Shown: one piece after another, positions 34,751 through 45,622 of the stretch | Layout: every line of letters begins with the position of its first letter | How positions within the stretch are numbered: the stretch's first letter is position 1 | NCBI GenBank assembly: GCA_038502055.1 | Contig: JAXRKN010000044.1 | Span: 11,615,501 to 11,679,500, forward strand | From: Tanytarsus gracilentus | Lineage: Eukaryota > Arthropoda > Insecta > Diptera > Chironomidae | Direction of reading: 5' to 3' | Length of the DNA: 64,000 nucleotides | Notes under the pieces: model-generated | Told to the model about the DNA's origin: nothing | The model's input: the letters and a program-made list of their open reading frames with translations, nothing else | The model's database searches: none | Translations under genes and position numbers: made by a program

Positions 34751-37700
34751 CGCAAGGAAGTGAAAAGCCTCGCATAAGATTTTTGCTATTTGTGGAAAGT
34801 ACCTGCGAAGAAATGACAATCTAGCGCCTGTAAACTTATGCAAAAAGGATTCCACGTTGTTAACAGTCGCAGCAATAAGCTTTCGACAATGTTTCATGTT
34901 GTTAAGCTCTCATGTTAAAATTTAACTCGATTATGTGAAATAAAATTTTTTTGATAAAAGAATTCATGTGCGCATTTGTAGCTGTATGGGGTTCACATAC
35001 AAATTAAACATTATTAATAACACAAAAAAGTCCTTCGCACACCTCATTCGATGCTAAATTTAAAATTTTCCGCACAACTGAGCTTTTAAATGACGTCTTT
35101 AGGCTCTCTTGCAGCTGAGATCACCTGCTGGATTAATATTTTTCTCTCTATTCAATTTTTTTTCTACTACCTGTAGTAACTAAAGCTGAATAGACGTCAT
35201 CGAGTAGATAAATATCAATCATACACAAAGATTCATTCGAAATCGTCCGGGTGGTATTGAAAGAGAGAAGTATATCTGGGCTGAAGGTATATGGATTCGA
35301 TTTATGCGAGTTAGAATTGACTTATGAACAATTTTTATAAATTAAAAATAAAATTTATTTGTTTAAAAAATTGTTTTATTAATGTTAAGCTCAAAAATTT
35401 AAAACTTGCCAAATTCTAAATATCTCACTGCTTTTTAAGCAAAGTGAAATCGACGGGGAGCTTTTTCTATTTACAAATTGCCATCTGATGCACATCAAAT
35501 TCACAGACCTGAGCCACTGTAGGGAGAATTTATTGAAAAAATTGTTTTTTAATTAACTTTTCTGTTCGTTGTTTCAATTTGCTGTAAAAATATTTTTGAG
35601 CTTTTTGTTTCTTGGAAACTTGAATTTCTTTTTTTTTTGAAAAATGAGTTGATAGGAATAGATGAAAGTCCAAATTTTTTAAATTAGAAATTTCTCAAAA
35701 TTAATTAATTAATTTCATTAAAAATCTTTTTTTTTTTTAAATTTGATGTTTTTTGGATGATAAGGAAGATATTATATAATTCAATCATTGACTCATTTGA
35801 TAATATAATTAATATCAATTGATTTAAGCCCAACTTCGAGATGAGGTAAATTAAAAAACTTGGAAGTTCAATTTTTTATTTTTTCAATTATTTAGAATTT
35901 TCAGAACGTTATTTAATTATTTTCACGATGATGAAAAACCCCAGAATTCTTGGAAATCTTTCTTTGTGATTTTGGATGGTTTTTGTCGCCAACTGGGTAT
36001 TAATTTTTTTATTTTTTAAAATTTTAATGTCGTGTTAAAATTTTGTAACGCTTAATTTTGAACTTTAGGCAGTCTCAAAATAATTTTACAACTTTAAATA
36101 ATAATAGCTCAAAATGAAAATGAAATTACCTCAAAATAATTTACAACTAATCAGAATGAAAAATTTAAATAAATTTATTTCTCTCTGAAAATTTTATTAA
36201 TAAAATATCTCACAACATTTTTTGCCGCTCAATTTCTCAACCGAATTCTTCTCAAATTTTTTCTAGGTGTTAAAAAAGTCTCGAAAAAAAATTCCAGACG
36301 CATTAAGTTGCAACTGGTTAATTCACTCATCATCATTTTCGTGTCGTTTCGATGTTTACGTTTTGTCAAAGTGAAAATTATTGCAAAATCTCGCGGGACG
36401 GTGGCGCCTTAAAGAAAAATTGGCGTTATGCGATAGTCCGTAAGAGCTGCTGAGAGAGAAGAAGAAGAAATGAAAATATTTTCTCTCATGAAATTCTTTT
36501 TAAGAGCAACGTGTGAAATTCTTTATGACCCACAGTGAGCTCGATTCATGAATCAAAAGATGCTCCTCAAAGTGAGTAAATTTATCATCGTAAAATTTTA
36601 TTTTATGACCAACAGCACCGCACACACGAGACTCGACTCTTCCTCAGTCCGAAAATTGCTCAACCACCACCACAAACTGAGGCTAATGTGTTGACTGTGA
36701 AGCAATTTGTCATCGCACTTCTTTTGCAACTGCAGCGTGCCCACACAATTGCTAAGTGAAATATTTTAATTAAGATTTTTTGCCACTAAATTTATGGAGA
36801 TATTTGTAATTACTTTTATGCGACAGAGAATGAACTGCTTACGATTACGAGCGAGTTCAAGGAAGTCTAAAGAAAATTTCTTATTGAAATCTTAAATCAC
36901 CTTACATTGCTGCAAATGTGACTATTTCAAACGGTGATGAGGTGTTTCGGGAAATTCTCAGCATTTTGAGGGCGATAATGACGCAAAATAATTTTCAACA
37001 GAACCATGACCTCGGATTTTCTTTAAAAATCTCATTTTATTTGTCATATGATATGTGAAACCAAACAAGTTGATGATGAGAAAATTGATAAATTTAGATT
37101 TATTGAGTCTTTTGAAAATTTATTATAAGAAACCTTAAAGATTTTCTTTTGAATTTTTTATGTTTCATTCGCCTTGATTTTGAGTAAAAAAATGTTATTA
37201 GTAACTTTCCATAAAATAATTTCGCATAAGGAAAATAAAGACTTATATAAAATGCCTTCGACATCTTGACAAAAAATTATTCGTAATAGTAAAAAATCAA
37301 TTGCTTTTTTTTCAAAATTTTATAACATTCATAACTTCTTTATTAATATTTCCACCATGTGAGTTTTCCGCATACATAATTGACATGTGAAGTCTTACAG
37401 TCAATTGCAAAATATTTTGTATGATGAAAGAACTTAAGAGGATGACGAAATAAAATTAAGCATGAGTAAGTGTTAAATAATTTAATTTTCGAAAAAAAAA
37501 ATTTAAATTTTTTTTAAAAAAATAATTTTATAATTTATTTATTTTAATTTTTGATTAATTGATACGCTTGCACAATTAAGCGTAAAATCTCTTAAAGGAT
37601 CAATAATTAACACCGTTGAGATTCACATTCGTTAAATTTCTAAAAAAAATTACGTTCATTTAAATACTGAACAAAGTTCCTATGGTGAAAATGTGAAAAT

Positions 37701-37755
37701 GTTCAGTGAACTCTCATAAAATTGCGATGTTTTTAGAACAATTAAAGTCGAATTA
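34751..37755. other. Non-coding AT-rich spacer
   Basis: No recognisable gene or repeat. Poly-T and poly-A runs are frequent. Confidence 0.5.
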
Positions 37756-39374
37756 GGATGGTTGCTCATTATTTCTGAGTAAATCGCAAAAACTGATCTT
37801 TGAAGTGTAAATTTGCCTTGAAGGCACTGATGAAATCCAAGAAAAATATATCTTACATGAAGCTTAATTGTTTTTCTTTAATTTAAGACCTTTACTAGAA
37901 TTTTACGTCGCCTCCTTCATCCTTAAAAATTGTGTTTTTTCTTGCTTCTAATTTCTGAGTTGATGCTTATAATTTCTGAGTAAATTTGCTCATAATTTCT
38001 GAGTAAAATGTTAAATCGAATTATGACTAGGAACCAATTGCCAAAAAGGCATGTTGTATATATTTTATTTGTTGGAAAACACATCAAGATTTGAAGAAAA
38101 AATATTTCGGAGATGCCAAAGTAGCATGCAGTATGATATATGCTGAAACTTGAAAAAATATCACTATTTTTTGTGTTAATTGAAGCAAAAGTCTTTTGAA
38201 ATGTCAAAATCATACATACATTTAAATGACTATTTGGAAACTTTTTATTACTATCATCAAATGACACTTGCAGGAATTGAAATTAAGTCCAACAAGCATA
38301 CCTAGGTCTTAAAAGATATTAATTATTTTATTTAAAAAAAAATCCGGTGTTTTTATTTAAGTCTTAAAAGTTTTTATGTGACGAGCTGCCTTGTGACTTT
38401 TTTTGAAGACACTGTGATGGCAGATCTTGATTTGTGATGCAACGCTTAAGAACGAAATTTATTTTTGTTGTATCATTATCAAATTGTATGTGACTACTTT
38501 TGACATTATAATGTCAGTTTTAAGGAATGAAAATTCTCAATAGGAAGTTATAAGTGCTTGTGTCCAATGTCGGAAGTGACTGTTTCCAAAGTTGTAAATG
38601 ATTATATTGCACTCAAAATTTATTTATAGACACAACTTTTTTAACTGATACCCAATTCCAACATTGCATCTCAGTTCCGCTGGATCTCAGTTCCACTGGA
38701 TCTTACTTCCAGTAAATATTTTTGTTTGAGTCTCTTAATTTTTTGTTTAAACTTGTCATAAGTACTTTCTTTGAACCAAAGTGTCATATCCACTTCCGAG
38801 GAAGTGCTTGTTATGGCCACTTTTTTTTATAGCTACCAGCAACTTCTCCAAGAGTATTTTTTTGATCTCCTGCCTTAATATTGTTGCATTTTTAAACCCC
38901 AATATGTGTATTTTAATTTCCAAGTGAAGTAAAAAAATTATTAATTTCCAAAGATTGCTTTTTTGAAATTTACTCAGAAATTATGAGCAAGTCGACTCAG
39001 AAATTATAAGCATGTAAAAAATGTCAATTATAAGCGGACTGGTACAGTTTCTGATTTATATCGAAATGAAAAATTTAATCATTGATATTTGAGCGACGCA
39101 ATAAAATTTTTTGCCGGATAAAAAAAGGTAATATTCATAGAGAAAATCAATGAAATATGTAAAGGTTATCGATGTATGGGAAAATTTTATTTGAGCTTTT
39201 AAGGCATTTCTTATCCTTAAAATCCTGTTAAACCTTTACAAAAATTATGGAAAATGACAAAACACATACGTTTAATATATGAAGTTGTACAATTAGAGAT
39301 GAAGGAGCAAACTTATCGAAGTTTTTAGTTTTACTCAGAAATCATAAGCACTCAGAAATAATGAGCAACCATCC
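37756..39374 (+). mobile_element. TIR element B, copy 1 (1.6 kb, TA target site)
   Basis: It begins GGATGGTTGCTCATTATTTC and ends with the exact inverse; the terminal inverted repeats match perfectly over 25 bp and are flanked by TA on both sides, the target duplication of Tc1/mariner-like and related elements. Just inside each end are further copies, in matching inverted orientation, of the motif CTCATAATTTCTGAGTAAA (near 37955-38010 and 38985-39020, and 39335-39365). There is no convincing transposase; the 114-codon minus frame at 37923-38267 has no ATG start. A second, shorter copy is at 49781-50627. Confidence 0.88.
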
Positions 39375-39788
39375 TATTTCGCTAAAAAAAATTTTAATTA
39401 TTCAATTTTCGAAAGTAATTAGAAATTTTAAAATTTGGGTCATGAATTTGCATTTTAAGCGATTAAACAAAATTATTCAATTTTATAATTAATTTACTTT
39501 AAATTTAAAAGCTACAAATTATGATGAGGATTTATGGATAAAGTACGTGGGAGTTTGAAAACCACTGGACGTCGTATAAAAACGTGTCTTTAAATCGAGG
39601 ATATAACATGATCAACCAGATGAGGGTATTAAGAGGCACATGAAGACGATTCAATATAAATTGACCTCATTTCATCGCTTGATTTAACAACAAACAAAAT
39701 CCCCATGAAATTATCTTCAATCGCTCATTGACAACTTCCTCTTTCGCCGCTCGGATTGACATTTTTCGCTGAAATCATCCAATTGGCA

Positions 39789-40778
39789 TTTTTAGTGTAA
39801 CCCACGAAGTGGTGTAACACTTATATGCGCCTATTTCCGTCCGTCCGTCCGTCTGTCTGTCTGTTCCATCGAGATCTCGGCTCCTGAGATAGCTAGAGAC
39901 TTCTAGTTTTCGCAAATTGGTAGGTCTATGAATTTAGATTCGGCCATTTTAGGAATTATGAGGGTCATGACCACAGGTCGTGCCATGGACAGCCCTAAAT
40001 GCCATTTTTCACACAAATTTTCTGTTATATGGCTTCATGTATGTCGTTGAACTCGTATTTGTATCAGGAATCGAAAGGATTGATGATATTTGAGGAATGT
40101 CTATCATAGCCATGCAAGAGTGCCACCAATGTCCATCACGGCCGGCCAGGAGTGCCCCTAATGTCATTTTTTAAAAGTATGGCTTCATGTACCTCGTTGA
40201 ACTCGTAATTGCATAGGAATTGATTAGCATTGATGATTTTTGAAGAATGACCATCACGGCCGGCCAGGAGTGTCCAAGGAATGCCACTAATGTCCATTTT
40301 TTAAAAGTATGGCTTCATGTACCTCGTTGAACTCGGAATTTGACCAGAAATCGATTGGCATGGATCTGAAAATGGAACACTGTGGAAAATGGAACACAGT
40401 GGAAAATGGAACATAGTGGAAAATGAAACATAGTGGAAAATGGAACATGGTGAAAATGAAACACAGTGGAAAATGGAACATAGTGGGAAATGGAACATAA
40501 TGGAAAATGAAACACAGTGGAAAATGGAACATAGTGGAAAATGGAACACAGTGGAAAATGGAACAAAATAGAAAATGGAACATAGTGAAAAATGGAACAT
40601 GGTGGAAAATGAAACACAGTGGGAAATGTAACATAATTGAGAAATATTTTCCATAAGGCTTCCCTTTTGGCTTCTCCAAGGCTTCTTCATAGGACTTCCC
40701 CATGTTACATTTCCAATACTGATCTGTTACAAGTGGGTTACACGGCAACACCCACGTGTGGGTTTTGAAACATTTTTT
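39789..40778 (-). mobile_element. Dispersed repeat element A, copy 3 (inverted)
   Basis: This is the same element as at 3.9 kb on the opposite strand: it starts with the inverse of the right end (TTTAGTGTAACCCACG), then CCGTCCGTCCGT/CTGTCTGTCTGT, then GAGATCTCGGCTCCTGAGAT and AGAGACTTCTAGTTTTCGC, then inverted tandem units (TGGCTTCATGTA.C.CGTTG). It ends ACACCCACGTGTGGGTTTTG then AAACAT. It additionally holds a 17-bp minisatellite. Confidence 0.8.
40371..40640 (+). repeat. 17-bp minisatellite inside element A copy 3
   Basis: About fifteen to sixteen tandem units of the form AATGGAACA(C/T)AGTGGAA, some trimmed to 16 bases. It keeps three frames open (minus strand, repeating phrases like FHFPLCSI), so the long frames here are repeat artefacts. 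Absent from the other two copies. Confidence 0.9.
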
Positions 40779-41277
40779 ACGATAAATCTCTTTCAATTTT
40801 CACAGAACAAAATTCCCCGCACATTTTTTGTTTATTTATTTTTCACACTTTGCAGTGCAACCGAGCATGTGATGGAAATGTAAGGGGTTGAACACTAAAT
40901 CAGTTTTGGAAAATTTTTGAATGATTTTATAAAATTAATTCTTAAAAATTATATTCATTAAATTTTAAATTCCTTTAATGTCCAACCCCCTGATCATGAG
41001 TCAAATGAATACCCCACAGTGTTTTACAAGTGATGATGAATTAAGGCAAAAAAAATTAAATACATTCTGTTTATGGCATCTCAGTGACATTCGGTAGCTG
41101 CTGCAAGAAGTAAAATTTCCAGAACAATAACAAAACAATATTTTTTCTTCCTTATATGTTGAATAACAGCAGACATGCGGAAGTTCCGCATGGAATGCAC
41201 TGAGCATGCGTGAAAATCATCTGTTGCTTGAGAGTTTTCCGAGAGAAAATGCGGAGAGAAAATTGTCTGAGAAAAGT

Positions 41278-41314
41278 TATAAAATAGACTGCTCGATCAG
41301 CACTCACCGCCAGT
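41278..41314 (+). promoter_or_regulatory. Candidate TATA/initiator promoter
   Basis: TATAAAATAG at 41278 and CCAGTTACT with its A at 41312, 34 bases apart, the spacing seen for the chitin-binding genes. It is followed by a leader ending in a good splice donor at 41639/41640, which makes chance less likely. Confidence 0.45.
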
Positions 41315-41639
41315 TACTTTCTTCATCTCAAACAATTGAAACGTTAAATTATAAAAAAATTAAAAAATATTTTTACAAAAACCGGTTTCAAAGGTTGAAA
41401 AAATATTGTGGAAAAAAGAGAAAAAATTAAATTTATGAAAGTTATTAAAAAGTGCAATTTGGAGATTTAAACAATTGATAGACATTGAACTGACTCAGAA
41501 GGCAAAAAAATTATACAAATTTTTGTGTAAACACAGACTGTATTTTTCTATGGTGAAAGAAAATATATAAGGTGAAAATTTTGTGAAGAGAAAAACCCCG
41601 AGAAAATTAAATAAGAGAAAAAATATTTTTTTCGCTTAG
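41312..41639 (+). other. Candidate 5' UTR exon ending at a consensus donor
   Basis: From the predicted +1 the sequence runs without a long frame to TTCGCTTAG|GTGAGTAAAG, a consensus donor. The next plus-strand acceptor with a start codon behind it is at 49474 (TATCATTTCAG before the Ras-like gene). A joined leader would make the zinc-finger/nuclease gene nested antisense in a 7.8 kb intron. Inference only. Confidence 0.35.
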
Positions 41640-44600
41640 GTGAGTAAAGCATATAAAATTAATTAATTGTGTGTTTTGGCATTCACCAACTGAGAGGAAA
41701 AATGAAAAACAATTAAAGTTAGAAAAAATACTTTTTGTTTATAAAATCACAAAATATTCATTTTCTTTTGTCTAAATTGAGTGGGAAATTTAATTTCAAG
41801 GATTTGATAATTTTACAGTCGCTTCTCGCGTTTTCTTAAAATGTCAAAAAAATTCATGAAAGAAAATTTTCTAAAGGTAAATGACCCTTTTTAAAAGGAT
41901 TTAGCCGGTCAGCAACTGTTAATGATTTATGCTCGAATAAGAAATTATTTCCGGGTAATGAATGGATGAATTTGACAAGAATGATAATTAAAAAAAGGAT
42001 TTTTAAAAGGGTTGAAATTTTTTGTAATTAATTTAAAAATAACTCAAGAAAAATTTGTTTAAATAAAATAATCAAACAAAAAAAATGATAAAATTTTTGT
42101 AGAAGGACTAATTAAAAAAATTTCTTCTTCATGATCGCACATAATTATTAGTCCATAAATTTATCCAATGATACAACTTTTAACCTTGTGTTTAACTTCC
42201 TCCATTAAATTGAATAATGTTCGAAAGTAGGTTAGCTCTCTAAGGCTAAATTTTTCTCGCTGCCTTTTTAACCAACTCTCACGAGGGTTTTTAAAGGGAA
42301 AATAATTCACTTTATTTTCTCAAATTTCAAATTTTTACCCTCTGCGGCGCTTAGGAAATAAAGTTGAAAATGTCAAAAAGGTTCTCAAAAGTCATTGAAA
42401 CCATTAACCTAAATTTCCAAATTATTTTCGCGATGAAAAACATCAAACGGTAATGGAGAAAATAATTTTTCTGACGCGACATGTCGACAGCATAAAAAAA
42501 TTCGTCAATCGTTAAGTTCATTTGGAATGGACCGTGAACTTATTCAAATTTGACCTAAAATATTTTTAATGAATTAGCGAAAAATATGTCTAATTTACCG
42601 AGAAATGAAATGTTCTATTGCTTTGCTCTCACATCATTCGCTCGCATGTTTATTTTCAAGCTGTGCACACATAAATTTTCCATTTGCAAAGACCTCAAAC
42701 TTCGCCTCTTATCTCACTACTCTCAAGTGTGTGTTGCAAGATCAATTTTAGTTTCTTACACAATGCGGTGTGCCTTAATTAGTTTCTCTTTTCGGCTCGA
42801 TTCTAAATCTTTTATCTTCCCGATAAAATTCGTATTTATAAAACAAACCCATTAGCTTTCGACTCATCTCAATGCGCATAATTAATTCTGTGTGACTGCA
42901 CAATTCACTTCAATTTAAATTAAATGGGGAAATGCAGCGTAAAATTGCCTCACTTTTATCTCTTTCGGTGTCTCAATCATCATAACTTTTCCTGAGATTG
43001 AAATTCAGTTCAATAAAATTTACGACGATGCGAGTCATTAAAAGATTAATTTTTCTTCTTCGCGCCGAAAAACAAAATATTTTTGTGATGACAAGCCACT
43101 GAATATTCTATAGAAAATGTGTGTCGCTTGTTTTCTCCATAGAATGAGCGAGCGATAAAATATTATGGGTGAAGATCGGGAAAAGTCATAAAACTCATTT
43201 AACTTCTCACCCAAAAACAACAAATGGAAATTCCGTGGGGGAAAAAATTTAAAGAGTCAGCAGAGGATTTTCCCAAAAAAAAGAAATTCTTTAATTTTTT
43301 GATATGAAAATATTTTTCAAACCAACCCTCAAGCATGATCTCAACTCATCTAATATTCCAAAAAATACTTTTTTAATGCATAAAAATTCCTCCGACTCAC
43401 CCCGCAGTTATTAAATTTGACCTGAATAAAATTCCGCTGTCATGATAAAAAAAATTTGAGTTTCATGCATAAAAAGAGTGATGATAAGTTGCGAACATTT
43501 CAGCTCGATTCGAATTGAGAGAGTGAAAAATTGAAATCAAGAAAAACTAAAAATAAAATGCAAAAGAATCTTAAAAATGCTCTCACTCGATACTTAAAAT
43601 CGTCGTTCGCCTGTATCCAAGTCAATATACTTTTTTTAAAGATGTTCTATGCAAGAATTTCTCTTTTATGGTTGAGTCTGAAATTACAGAAAAAAGAAGA
43701 CGATAAAGATGGAATTTATTTCACAAAAGCCTTAACGACAACAGCTGCTCTGGAAATGCATAAAAACAATCGACACGAAACATTCTAAAGGTTTCTTCTA
43801 TTTCTAATGCCCTTTTTCTATTATTTCCGATTAAAAGGGCTCGCCTCGCAGCTAAAACAACAATTTGACTTAGCGCGTGGCCTTAATCTTGTCTATGACG
43901 ATTACGCAATGAAGATAGAAAGTTCGATCAGAAAGCCATAAAAGTGTCTCATTACGTCACTTTTCCATCTGGCGTGTGCAAAAAATAAATAAATTTTGCC
44001 TTCACCCACAACGTTGATCCCGATTGTGTGAGTCAAAAGTTTCCGCAATTAATTTTTCTAAAATTCTAAAGCCACAATGAACGTTGATAGTCACAAACGG
44101 CGAGGTATTAAGAGTGCGAAGTGAATCTAATTTATTGTGTTGTCTGTTAAAATTTATAAAAATCCCTCGACTAGGTTGTTAACTAAAAAATCATCTCAAC
44201 TATCACCGTCGACTTTAAGATTTTTTTTCTTGTCGGTTGGCGCCCTGTTGACACTTTTCTCTCAATATTTAACACACACACGGTTGATATCGAATATTTC
44301 TTTATGTTTCTCACTCTCTCTCGATTTTATTAATAGATTTTTTCTTTTTTGGATGAGCCACAAGAAAATACTTTTAAATTTTCTTTCTCTTCTTTGTGTG
44401 TGCAGGTAGAGAGGAATGCGAACTTTTTAAAAAGAGATTTAAAATATTGGATAGAAGAAAAAGTTTCGTACCCTTGAAAAAAGTATTTTGTGAGACACAT
44501 GGAAGTGAAAATTTCTCTCTTAACTATCAAAGATGTTTTTTAGCGCTTTGTAGGAAAAATAAACTAATTTATTAGAATAATAACAATAATATTAATATCC

Positions 44601-45150
44601 GGTGCATTTTAAGTGACTTGTTTGATGTATTTGAACACTAGGCGTTAAATGCGCATAATGAGGATAAATTACATAAAGTTTACAACTTTGTTGACATTTA
44701 AATAAACTTTAAAGAAATTAAACTCAAAAAGGGAAGTTAACTGAAAATTTCTGGGAGATCATTAAAGGATTTTTCATCAATTTAAATTTTTTTTGATCAA
44801 ATTAACAAAATTCAAAACCACAAAAGTGGGAACAATACAATTGAAAAGTATTTTTTTATTTGTACAAATGTTTATTTTTCTCTCTTCTGTACACAGCAAC
44901 ATTTTGTTTTGAAGCGATGATCTTTTGATAAGAATTGCATTGCATGGAACGGCATGAAATACTGGAACAAAAATTAAAAAATTAATTTTAAATTTAAGTT
45001 TAGTTTATTCAACATTTGATGGAATTTAATTTTTAATTTTTTTGATAAGTCTCTCCTTTTAATTTGCATGTCTCTAATGCAACCTTTAATTTTCATTTTT
45101 GCATTTTTTGGGGAGATGGAGGGGGGGGGGGGTTGAACATTTGCAAACCC
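41640..45150. other. Non-coding AT-rich spacer
   Basis: No gene I can support. Two ATG-containing small frames (42586-42855 and from about 43558 to 43788) look like chance: no domain, signal or conserved pattern. A run of twelve G at about 45121-45132 is conspicuous in such AT-rich DNA. Confidence 0.45.
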
Positions 45151-45260
45151 CCCAAAATAATAATTCGGGACCGATTTTTTTCTTGCTAAACTTAATGCTT
45201 TTTAAGAGAAAGTTTATAAAATTAAAAATTGAGGGTTAAAAAATTTCAATAAAGTTCAAA

Positions 45261-45370
45261 TCTCAGCAACATCGCTGATTCTTTTTTGCTAAACTTAATG
45301 CACTTTTAAGATAAAGTGTGATAAAGTTTAGCAAAAAAGAATCAACGACGTTGCTGAGACTCGAACTCAG
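45261..45370. repeat. Long hairpin with tRNA-like T-arm sequence
   Basis: Arms 45261-45296 and 45324-45359 are inverted repeats matching at 34 of 36 positions (TCTCAGCAAC...TTTGCTAAACTT). The loop is 27 bases. At the outer edge of the right arm, 45354-45370 forms, on the minus strand, CTGAG-TTCGAGT-CTCAG: a five-pair stem with a canonical seven-base T-loop and a B-box match (GTTCGAGTC). The left flank carries GTTCAAATC in plus orientation. The inner phrase TTGCTAAACTTAATGC also recurs at 45183. No A box or complete cloverleaf, so not a functional tRNA. Likely a foldback or tRNA-derived element. Confidence 0.7.
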
Positions 45371-45622
45371 GCTAAATTTTAAAAGATGAAATTTCATGTA
45401 CAAATATAAAAAAAACTCACAGCAATCTTTACTTCAAGTTTTACTCATATTCTCCCATCAAATTTTACCAACTGTCAATTTTTTCTTTAAAATTCAAAAT
45501 TTTGGCCTTTAGAAAGACCATTTAAGAAAATGACTTTCATGCATTAATAATGTCTAAGTCTTATTAATGAAGAAAGTCGAGAGTTGTAAAAAAAATGTGA
45601 GAAAAGTGATGCCCAAATTCCT

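Noticed and set aside
37923..38267. 114-codon minus-strand frame inside TIR element B as a transposase
   Set aside because: No ATG start, no DDE-type motifs, and the shorter copy does not preserve it.
40287..40796. Frames of 100-169 codons on the minus strand
   Set aside because: They translate a 17-bp minisatellite in three phases and cover element ends; not genes.
42586..42855. 89-codon ATG frame as a gene
   Set aside because: No signal peptide, domain, repeat or nearby promoter; composition like neighbouring chance frames.
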